6,149 bases of DNA, taken from NCBI GenBank assembly GCA_030731175.1, contig JANQUM010000046.1, positions 5,121-11,269 on the forward strand. The letters run 5' to 3'. Below the pieces are notes generated by a model that was given only the letters and a program-made list of their open reading frames with translations, was not told the DNA's origin and did no database searches. This DNA is from Spirosomataceae bacterium. GTDB lineage: Bacteria > Bacteroidota > Bacteroidia > Cytophagales > Spirosomataceae. Below are positions 1 through 6,088 of this stretch, in pieces; position 1 is the first letter of the stretch, and the number at the start of each line of letters is the position of its first letter. Made by a program: the position numbers and the translations under genes.

Positions 1-398
1 CGCCATTTGTACGGTTTTAAATCGTCTTCGAGCAGGTACGTTTTTCCGAGCATTTCCTGCAATTCTTTGATTCGGTTTTCTTCAAAATTACGGTAAATCA
101 AATAATCATCTTTCCGCCACGAATATGACTGGTCGTTTTCTTTTTCGGTGGCGTAAGTGTAAAGACTTTCTTTTGGTGTGAAGAAAAGCGACATTTTAGT
201 GGAATAGCCGTCTTCGTTTCCCCAAGTCAAAATTTCGCGGTCTCGTTCGGCTTTGCTTAGAAACTCGAGATTGGCGTAAATCTTGTTCCAATAAATGGTG
301 TATTTATACATGATTTTGCCTTCGGTGGCTTGAGAAAAGCCTTTTACAGGAAGTGCAAGTAGCGTGATGAGTGTAAATAAGCGAAGTATGTTTTTCAT
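1..398 (-). CDS. GLPGLI-family secreted protein (N-terminal part, cut by window edge)
   Basis: This gene starts at 398 on the minus strand and runs off the window, leaving 132 complete codons. The start gives MKNILRLFTLITLLALPVKG, a clear signal peptide with a basic tip and hydrophobic core, followed by FSQ; cleavage before Q23 is likely, so the product should be exported. The mature part opens with EGKIMYKYTIYWNK and ends, as far as visible, with GKTYLLEDDLKPYKW. That layout resembles the GLPGLI family (porph_ging, TIGR01200), where a D..L...KW motif precedes a conserved C-terminal half, including the GLPGLI motif, that lies outside this window. The family is confined mostly to Bacteroidota and has no established biochemical function. 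The gene lies 53 bp downstream of the outer-membrane beta-barrel gene on the same strand, so co-transcription is likely. No Shine-Dalgarno sequence is visible, as is usual in this phylum. Family assignment is good but rests on the N-terminal half only. Confidence 0.82.
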   Translation of the reverse strand, partial: MKNILRLFTLITLLALPVKGFSQATEGKIMYKYTIYWNKIYANLEFLSKAERDREILTWGNEDGYSTKMSLFFTPKESLYTYATEKENDQSYSWRKDDYLIYRNFEENRIKELQEMLGKTYLLEDDLKPYKW

Positions 399-451
399 TG
401 AAAAGTAGTTGCTACGTTTAAAAGTGTTGCTGTCAAAATCTGAATCAATCA
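399..451 (-). other. Intergenic leader between beta-barrel gene and GLPGLI gene, with a small hairpin
   Basis: This 53-bp spacer holds an inverted repeat, GTAG-TTG-CTAC at 405-415, flanked by AAA (401-403) and TTT (417-419) that could extend the stem across one mismatch. On the minus-strand transcript the arm is followed by UUUU and then the GLPGLI start codon 6 nt on. A 4-bp core stem is too weak to call a terminator; it might modulate translation or partial read-through. No promoter or Shine-Dalgarno sequence is seen, so the GLPGLI gene probably depends on the upstream promoter. Confidence 0.3.
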
Positions 452-3277
452 TTAAAACCACCGTTTTCTGATATTGCTTTCTATGCCTCGCATATTATAA
501 GTATAACTTAGCATGAAATACTGAGCAAGCGTTTCTACTTGTCTTGTAGAAACGAAGTTCTGCGAAGCATTCTGCGAAATGCCCTCGTTTTTGTTCAGGA
601 TATCGTAAGCCGAAAGTCTAAGCTCTGAGCGTTGTTTTTCGCCGAGTTGCTTCCAAATCGCCGCACCCCAAATAGGTAGTTTTTGGTCAAAACCAAAGCG
701 TTCATTTTTGTAGGTTTGGTAATTCAAGTTCGTTGAAAAGTAAAGACCCTTTGGTAACTGAATGTTCATTTCTCCCGAATACGTTGAGTTCAGAATTTGC
801 TGATTTTGAGCGGTATTTATTGAGTATTCTGTGTTTCCAACTCCCCAGTTGGTGCTGAGGTAGAATGTAAACCAATCTACCGGAGTTAGGCTTAACCTCG
901 CCCCGAAGTTGTAATTATCGGTATTTGTAGTATTCAGCACGTCGTTGATAAAACTCAAATACTTACCATAATTAACGTTTCCGTTTAGATTAAGGGTTGC
1001 CTTCGTTTTCTTTAGTGGAAAGCCGAAACTGAGGTACGAACCAATATTTTCGCCGCCCGTGATATTGATCGGTTTGGTGGTGGTTATTAATTCTACGGGG
1101 TCAACGGTTTGATTATAAATTACTTGATTTACGTTGTATGAGTAATTTATGTTGAAAAATACGTTGGTGAAATTCGCTGGATTAAACTGATTGAAACTGC
1201 CGTTTATTTGGTGGCGGGTTTCTGGTTTTAGGTCGGGATTTCCTTCGGTAATAAATAACGGGTTGCTGTTATCTATTACAGGTTGTAGGTCATTAACTCG
1301 CGGGGCGGTTACATTTCCCGAATAATCAATATATAGGTAGCGGTTATTTTTCATGCTGTAGCTGACGCCCGCATTCGGCACAATGGATTGGTAACGCTTA
1401 TCAATTGTGGCAATTATGGGGCTGCCGTTTGTTACAGAAACGTCTCCTGCAATGTCGAATTGTTGGGCGGCAACTCCAGCGGATAAATTCAGCCCTTTGT
1501 GGCTGTACCGAATGCCCGACCCGACCCGATTGTACAGAATTTCGTTTGTAAAAAAGCGGCTGAGGTCGTCGTTTCTTGTGTCTCCGGCGTCTAATCTATC
1601 AAAAACACTGCGGTCAACTTCGTCATTGCGTAAGCTGAAATTATAGAACGTTTCCCAATAAAATTTATCGCCGAGGGGCTCGATGAATAAGAGGCTCGAT
1701 TTGAGTTCATTGGTTTTGTTATTGGTAGTGTTCAATTGGTTAATCGCCTGCACAAAACCGTTGAAATCCGTTGTTTGAAGAAATTCGTTTACTGAGTTTT
1801 GCCTCGCTTCGTTGTCGGCATTGCTTACGTTATACGTGCCGCTGACAGCAAAATTCCGCTTCTTTTTATCGAATTTCTTTCGGTAAATCCCGGTTCCGAT
1901 GAAGGCGTAAGACAAACGATTGGAAGAGTTATCAATGGTTGTGCGGTTATTGGTCTGGCCTTGCCGTACAAATTCCTGAAAACTATTCAAATTCGCATCA
2001 CGATTACTTAACCTACCGTTTGTAATGACGGTAATTGTATTCAAAGAATCCAATTCTTTGGATGCCCGAAGTGACGCCCGGTGGTTACCGCTGAAATTGA
2101 TTTGACTACTGCGGGTGTTGTTGATAAACGACTGATCATTGTTCAGGAAGTTTTCACGAAATTGCACTGCATCTAAGGTCTGCCGAGTTTGGTTATAAAA
2201 GTAGCTGCTGCTAAGTTCAGTTTTTTTGTGGTTGTAATTGTAGTTTACGCCGCCTGCCGCGTTGTTTGAAAAACCATCACCGGGTTCGCCGCCAATAGGA
2301 ATCGAGAAACTATCATCGTCATCGCCACCGAAAGAGAAATACCGCATCCCCGAACCACCGCCAAAGCCAAAGTCAGCATCGTCATTTCCTTGAAAAGCGT
2401 TGCTTCCTCTAAAATCTTGGTAATCGTCAAACGACATTCCGGTTTGGTTTACGTTGTTTCCAAAACCAACAATTGAAAATTGATTTTTTGCGTCAAATTT
2501 ATTGTAATTCCCGGTCAGCATTGCCCGTTCGTTTGTTCCAACGCCGGCGGTTACTTTTCCGAAACCACCTTTTTTCGCTTCTTCTTTCAGTTCGAGGTTC
2601 ATTGATTTTTCCCGCTTTCCGTCGTCAATTCCCGTTAGTTTGGCTTGTTCAGACTTTCCGTTGTAAATCTGCACTTTTTTCACGGCATCTGCTCCGAGGT
2701 TTTTGGTTGCCATTTTGGGGTCACCGCCAAAGAACCGTTTCCCGTCAACGGTTACTTGACGTACGGCTTCGCCTTGGGCGTTAATGGTTCCGTCTTGCAA
2801 GACTTCCACGCCAGGTAGTTTTCTCAATAAGTCTTCCACGGTTGATCCGGGCGGCACTTTGAATTTGCTTGCGTCGTATTCTATGGTGTCGCCTTTTATG
2901 CTGATTGGTGCTTTTGCTGTGCGAATTACTACTTCGTATAATTCCCGTATTAACGGTTTTAAAGCAACGTTTCCTACGTTCAGCGTAGCTTCTTCCGTTG
3001 GCGTTATTAATTCTTGGTAAGGTAAATAACTGACGAAGGTTGCCTTTAGTAAATACGGCTGACGTTGCACATTTTTAAACGTGAAATTACCCTTATCATC
3101 AGCTAAAGCGTAAGTAACTAAAGTAGAATCTTGCGGAATTAACAGCAACACCGACGAAAACGGGAGCGGGGCTCCAACGGTATCAACCACCGTACCCTTA
3201 ATGGTTACGTTGGCAGATTGCCCGAAAGAAAAAATTGAAAAAAGACAAAATGCAACGAGAGTAAATAATCTTTTCAT
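452..3277 (-). CDS. Outer-membrane beta-barrel protein, TonB-receptor-like with CarboxypepD_reg-like N-terminal domain
   Basis: The 941-residue product begins with a signal peptide (residues 1-19, predicted cleavage SFG/Q20). Residues about 24-108 form a carboxypeptidase-regulatory-like beta-sandwich (IKGTVVDTVGAPLPFSSV...). Residues about 113-230 resemble a receptor plug, with GDTIEYDA, STVEDLLRKLPGVEV, VTVDGKRFFGGDP and VQIYNGKSEQAKLTGIDDG. The rest is an outer-membrane barrel of the OMP_b-brl_3 type (PF14905), with the receptor motif GNPDLKPE at 679-686, a YDILNKN motif near 891, and a C-terminal Phe. Length fits the family (roughly 800-950 residues). A Gly/Asp-rich segment lies at 291-342. 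Such proteins may import or export an unknown ligand, or act as surface assembly factors; no TonB box is obvious and no substrate can be named. The reading frame is intact. The start at 3277 is the one that yields a proper signal peptide. It is probably co-transcribed with the downstream GLPGLI gene. Confidence 0.93.
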   Translation of the reverse strand: MKRLFTLVAFCLFSIFSFGQSANVTIKGTVVDTVGAPLPFSSVLLLIPQDSTLVTYALADDKGNFTFKNVQRQPYLLKATFVSYLPYQELITPTEEATLNVGNVALKPLIRELYEVVIRTAKAPISIKGDTIEYDASKFKVPPGSTVEDLLRKLPGVEVLQDGTINAQGEAVRQVTVDGKRFFGGDPKMATKNLGADAVKKVQIYNGKSEQAKLTGIDDGKREKSMNLELKEEAKKGGFGKVTAGVGTNERAMLTGNYNKFDAKNQFSIVGFGNNVNQTGMSFDDYQDFRGSNAFQGNDDADFGFGGGSGMRYFSFGGDDDDSFSIPIGGEPGDGFSNNAAGGVNYNYNHKKTELSSSYFYNQTRQTLDAVQFRENFLNNDQSFINNTRSSQINFSGNHRASLRASKELDSLNTITVITNGRLSNRDANLNSFQEFVRQGQTNNRTTIDNSSNRLSYAFIGTGIYRKKFDKKKRNFAVSGTYNVSNADNEARQNSVNEFLQTTDFNGFVQAINQLNTTNNKTNELKSSLLFIEPLGDKFYWETFYNFSLRNDEVDRSVFDRLDAGDTRNDDLSRFFTNEILYNRVGSGIRYSHKGLNLSAGVAAQQFDIAGDVSVTNGSPIIATIDKRYQSIVPNAGVSYSMKNNRYLYIDYSGNVTAPRVNDLQPVIDNSNPLFITEGNPDLKPETRHQINGSFNQFNPANFTNVFFNINYSYNVNQVIYNQTVDPVELITTTKPINITGGENIGSYLSFGFPLKKTKATLNLNGNVNYGKYLSFINDVLNTTNTDNYNFGARLSLTPVDWFTFYLSTNWGVGNTEYSINTAQNQQILNSTYSGEMNIQLPKGLYFSTNLNYQTYKNERFGFDQKLPIWGAAIWKQLGEKQRSELRLSAYDILNKNEGISQNASQNFVSTRQVETLAQYFMLSYTYNMRGIESNIRKRWF

Positions 3278-3513
3278 GCAATAAATTTTTTCAGTGATGA
3301 TATGTTCATACTAAGGTTGCTTTTTCCTGCGAAATAGTTGCAAGCGTTTAACTAAATTAACAAAAAATAACTAAAAAGTTAGTTTGGCATCTTTTTTACT
3401 AAGGGTTGATAGTACTAAATAAGTGTAGAATTTATTCCCCAATAAATGTTGGAATGCTATTTGCCAACGCTATAATCTGCCAATTGCTCATTATTTAAGA
3501 TTAAATTTGCCGA
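3278..3513. promoter_or_regulatory. Divergent intergenic region carrying promoters for both gene groups
   Basis: These 236 A/T-rich bases separate two divergently read genes, so they should contain both promoters. I find no complete Bacteroidota promoter (TTTG, about 19-21 nt, TAnnTTTG) on either strand. Partial matches exist. On the plus strand TAAATTTG at 3502-3509 fits the -7 element, but it sits only 4 nt before the mlaE start and its best upstream partner is TCTG at 3476-3479. On the minus strand TATTTTTTG (3369 to 3361) has one base too many between TA and TTTG. Small repeats are present: TAACT-AAAA-AGTTA at 3368-3381 and GTTGG...CCAAC at 3448-3468. Neither flanking start has a Shine-Dalgarno sequence. 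That the region is regulatory follows from gene layout, not from a proven motif. Confidence 0.45.
3502..3509 (+). promoter_or_regulatory. Candidate -7 element TAAATTTG immediately before mlaE
   Basis: The octamer matches the Bacteroidota -7 consensus TAnnTTTG exactly. If used, transcription would begin at or within a few bases of the mlaE start codon (3514), giving a leaderless or nearly leaderless message. The -33 partner is poor: TCTG at 3476-3479, 22 nt upstream, against a consensus of TTTG at about 19-21 nt. An 8-mer with four fixed T/G and two fixed T/A positions can arise by chance in A/T-rich DNA, so this is only a candidate. Confidence 0.25.
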
Positions 3514-4299
3514 ATGCAACAAAACGAACGCCCTTATGTAATTTCAAAGCGAATAGACGGATTGTTTATAGGTTTAAAGAACGGCTTTGACTTTTTCATC
3601 CGCTTTTTTCGTGAATTGTTTTCTAATCCTTTTGAGTTTAAGGAAATCGTGAGACAATGTTACCGCATCGGTTTACAATCGCTCCTGTTAATTTCAATGA
3701 CGGGCTTTATCACCGGTATGGTATTTACCAAGCAATCAAGACCCTCGCTTTTAGATTTCGGGGCAGAATCTTGGTTGCCCTCGTTGGTGGCAATTGCCAT
3801 TGTGCGTGCGTTGGCACCGCTCATTACTTCATTAATAAGTGCCGGAAAAGTGGGTTCGAGCATCGGGGCGGAACTTGGCTCGATGCGAGTTACCGAGCAA
3901 ATTGACGCCATGGAAGTTTCGGCGGTAAACCCGTTCAGCTTTTTGGTTGTTACCCGCATAATTGCCACCACCATTACCATTCCAATTCTCTCTTTTTATT
4001 GTGCTTTTGTAGCTTTGATGGGTTCGTTTTTAGACGTGTCGCTCAACGAAAACACCAACCTCATCGCCTTCTTTGAAGACGCCTTTGAGCAAATCACCTT
4101 TTTAGATATTAATTCGGCATTAGTGAAAGCCATCTTTTATGGTTTTACCATTGGTATGGTAGGAGCGTATCAAGGCTATAACGCCACTAACGGCACGCAG
4201 GGCGTTGGTAAAGCCGCAAATACGGCGGTTGTAACGTCCATGTTTTTGATATTTCTCGAAGAAGTTTTCATAGTTCAGATTACCAATTGGTTCAGATAA
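3514..4299 (+). CDS. mlaE: MlaE-family lipid ABC transporter permease
   Basis: This 261-residue inner-membrane protein is the permease of an MCE-type ABC transporter that moves phospholipids or related lipids between inner membrane and periplasm. The family hallmark is at residues 110-134, where AGKVGSSIGAELGSM is followed by RVTEQIDAME; this region contacts the ATPase. A second conserved stretch, GYNATNGTQGVGKAANTAVV, lies at 221-240. An amphipathic N-terminal segment (about 13-50) precedes hydrophobic segments near 52-72, 88-110, 143-172, 203-218 and 237-257. Length matches the usual 250-265 residues. The start at 3514 is favoured because the amphipathic N-terminal helix is conserved in the family and the next Met (62) lies inside the first membrane segment. 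It is the first gene of a three-gene operon and ends 1 bp before mlaF, suggesting translational coupling. Direction of lipid movement cannot be read from the sequence. Confidence 0.95.
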   Translation: MQQNERPYVISKRIDGLFIGLKNGFDFFIRFFRELFSNPFEFKEIVRQCYRIGLQSLLLISMTGFITGMVFTKQSRPSLLDFGAESWLPSLVAIAIVRALAPLITSLISAGKVGSSIGAELGSMRVTEQIDAMEVSAVNPFSFLVVTRIIATTITIPILSFYCAFVALMGSFLDVSLNENTNLIAFFEDAFEQITFLDINSALVKAIFYGFTIGMVGAYQGYNATNGTQGVGKAANTAVVTSMFLIFLEEVFIVQITNWFR

Positions 4300-4300
4300 A

Positions 4301-5062
4301 ATGCAGGAAAAAAACACGAAAGAACGGGTAATTCAGATCAAAGACGTTTACAAATCGTTTGGCGATTTACACATACTAAAAGGCGTAAATCTCGAATTGT
4401 TTTCTGGAGAAAACGTAGTTGTTCTCGGTCGTTCGGGAACGGGGAAATCCGTTTTGATAAAAATTATCTCTGGTCTGCTAATGCCCGATCGAGGTATCGT
4501 GAATGTTTTGGGGCGTTCCGTACCGGATTTGAACCGTAAACAACTCAGCGAACTTCGGCTCGACATCGGTTTTTCTTTTCAGAATAGTGCACTGTACGAT
4601 AGCATGACCGTTCGGGAAAATCTTGAATTTCCGCTGATTCGGAACATCAAAAACCTTTCCCGTCAGGAAATCAATAATTCGGTTGAAAAAGTGCTTGAAT
4701 CAGTGGGGCTAATACAGACCATTCATCAAATGCCGTCGGAGCTTTCGGGTGGACAACGCAAGCGAATTGGCATTGCCCGAACACTGATTATGAACCCGAA
4801 AATCATGCTTTATGATGAACCAACGGCGGGGCTTGACCCCATAACTTGCAACGAAATTAACCAACTGATGAACGACGTCAAAGACGAATACAATACGAGT
4901 TCTATCATCATTACCCACGACCTCACCTGTGCAAAAGATACGGGCGACCGCGTAGCGATGCTGCTTGATGGCAAGTTTACGGAAGCCATGACTTTTGAGC
5001 AATTATTTGCTACGCAAGAAGAGCGGATTCAGGAATTTTACGAATATAATTTCATACAATAA
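4301..5062 (+). CDS. mlaF: MlaF-family ABC transporter ATP-binding protein
   Basis: This is the 253-residue cytoplasmic ATPase that powers the MlaE permease. All ABC motifs are intact: Walker A GRSGTGKS (43-50), Q-loop Gln94 in FSFQNSALYDSMTV, signature LSGGQ (148-152), Walker B IMLYDE (168-173, catalytic Glu173), D-loop GLDP (177-180) and H-loop His206 in ITHD. Phe20 probably stacks on adenine (A-loop). FQNSALYDSMTVRENLEFPL is typical of the MlaF group of ABC ATPases and, with the adjacent permease, fixes the assignment better than the generic motifs do. The ATG at 4301 follows the mlaE stop by one base (TAA-A-ATG), so ribosomes may re-initiate directly; no Shine-Dalgarno sequence is seen. 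The next gene follows after 15 bp. In E. coli the ATPase is bound by the STAS protein MlaB; no mlaB is present in this cluster. Confidence 0.95.
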   Translation: MQEKNTKERVIQIKDVYKSFGDLHILKGVNLELFSGENVVVLGRSGTGKSVLIKIISGLLMPDRGIVNVLGRSVPDLNRKQLSELRLDIGFSFQNSALYDSMTVRENLEFPLIRNIKNLSRQEINNSVEKVLESVGLIQTIHQMPSELSGGQRKRIGIARTLIMNPKIMLYDEPTAGLDPITCNEINQLMNDVKDEYNTSSIIITHDLTCAKDTGDRVAMLLDGKFTEAMTFEQLFATQEERIQEFYEYNFIQ

Positions 5063-5077
5063 ATCACTACATAACAC

Positions 5078-6088
5078 ATGAATTCTTCAAATAAACAAAC
5101 CGTAAAAGTCGGCATATTTATATTTCTCGGTTTGGCGATTTTTATCATCGGCATTCTGACCATTGGTAGCATGCGGAAAAGTTTCGTTAAGAAAATTGAG
5201 GCGAAAGCCGTTTTTGAAAACGTGGATGGCTTGCAAAAAGGGAATAACGTTTGGTTTTCTGGCGTGAAAGTTGGCACGGTGAAAAGCATCAGCTTTTTAC
5301 CCAATTCACAAGTTGAAGTTGATTTCACCATCGAAGAGAAATCGCAACAATTTATCCGACAAGATGCCAAAGTTAAAATCAGTTCGGATGGGCTTATCGG
5401 CAATAAAATTATCGAAGTTGCCGGCGGAACTTCCACTGCACCCGTAGTAACAGATGGTTTTATGTTTGAAGTTGATAAGGCTGACAGTCAGCAAGATATA
5501 ATTAAAACATTGCAGGAAAATAATAAAAATATCTTAGCAATCACTACTGATTTGAAAGACGTAGTCAGGTCAATCTCAGCAGGTGAAGGCTCAGTAGGGA
5601 AGTTATTGAAAGATGAAAAATTGTACGCAAGTTTGATAACTACCATGGCTGGTTTAGAAACCGCATCCAAGCAAGCCCAAACCATTACGAATTCGTTGAA
5701 TACGTTCACCGCAAAACTTAATAAACCGGGAAATTTGGCAAACGATTTGGTGACGAATCAGACCATCGTCCCGAATATGGTGAACACGTTTGCCGAACTT
5801 CAGCAGACCGCCACGAAACTTAAGGAAACCTCCACTAACGCCAACTTGATGGTTATGGATTTGAAGAAAACAACTAATAACCTTTTAGATGACCGAGAGT
5901 CAACGGTTGGGGTATTACTTCATGATCGGAACACGGCAAATAATTTTAAATCTATGGTGAATAACCTTGAAAGCAGCAGTGAAAAATTAGACGAAAACAT
6001 GAAAGCTCTACAATCGAATATTTTGTTCCGTCGTTACTTTAAGAAGAAAGCGAAAAGCGAGGAAGAAGAAAACGGGAATGGAAATTGA
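5078..6088 (+). CDS. mlaD: MlaD-family MCE-domain protein with long C-terminal helical extension
   Basis: The 336-residue product is the substrate-channel subunit of the transporter. A short cytoplasmic N-terminus (NKQTVKVG) leads into one membrane anchor (about 11-30). The MCE domain follows at about 39-116, with VFENVDGLQKGNNVWFSGVK, VGTVKSI and the conserved DGLIGNKIIEV (104-114). In known MlaD proteins this domain forms a hexameric ring on the periplasmic face of the permease. Residues about 137-315 are predominantly helix-forming, Ala/Thr/Asn/Leu-rich and probably coiled-coil. They contain two related motifs, EGSVGKLLKDEKLYASL (170-186) and ESTVGVLLHDRNTANNF (274-290). The tail is charged (FRRYFKKKAKSEEEENG...). 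E. coli MlaD is about 183 residues, so the extension roughly doubles the length; comparable extensions are common in Bacteroidota homologues. The frame is intact and the start gives the expected anchor. It is the last visible gene of the mlaE-mlaF-mlaD operon. Confidence 0.93.
   Translation: MNSSNKQTVKVGIFIFLGLAIFIIGILTIGSMRKSFVKKIEAKAVFENVDGLQKGNNVWFSGVKVGTVKSISFLPNSQVEVDFTIEEKSQQFIRQDAKVKISSDGLIGNKIIEVAGGTSTAPVVTDGFMFEVDKADSQQDIIKTLQENNKNILAITTDLKDVVRSISAGEGSVGKLLKDEKLYASLITTMAGLETASKQAQTITNSLNTFTAKLNKPGNLANDLVTNQTIVPNMVNTFAELQQTATKLKETSTNANLMVMDLKKTTNNLLDDRESTVGVLLHDRNTANNFKSMVNNLESSSEKLDENMKALQSNILFRRYFKKKAKSEEEENGNGN

Noticed and set aside
1407..2011. Plus-strand open frames of 79 and 70 codons inside the barrel gene
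   Set aside because: Both overlap conserved beta-barrel coding sequence antisense and show no domain, signal peptide or gene-like spacing.
2473..2784. Plus-strand 103-codon open frame inside the barrel-protein gene
   Set aside because: It is antisense to a well-supported 941-residue protein, its product is Arg/Leu/Phe-rich without a recognisable domain, and no promoter or spacing supports it.
3361..3369. Minus-strand TATTTTTTG as a -7 promoter element for the barrel gene
   Set aside because: It has three bases instead of two between TA and TTTG, and no TTTG lies at the expected distance upstream.
3368..3381. Inverted repeat TAACT-AAAA-AGTTA as a terminator or operator
   Set aside because: The stem is 5 bp and A/T-rich, it lies between two divergent starts where no terminator is expected, and such repeats are common by chance in A/T-rich DNA.
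3660..3980. Minus-strand 106-codon open frame within mlaE
   Set aside because: It is a shadow of the conserved permease gene, which shows all family motifs on the plus strand.
5038..5436. Minus-strand 132-codon open frame over the mlaF end and mlaD start
   Set aside because: It is antisense to the MCE domain of mlaD; its hydrophobic composition follows from the opposite-strand coding sequence and it has no family resemblance.
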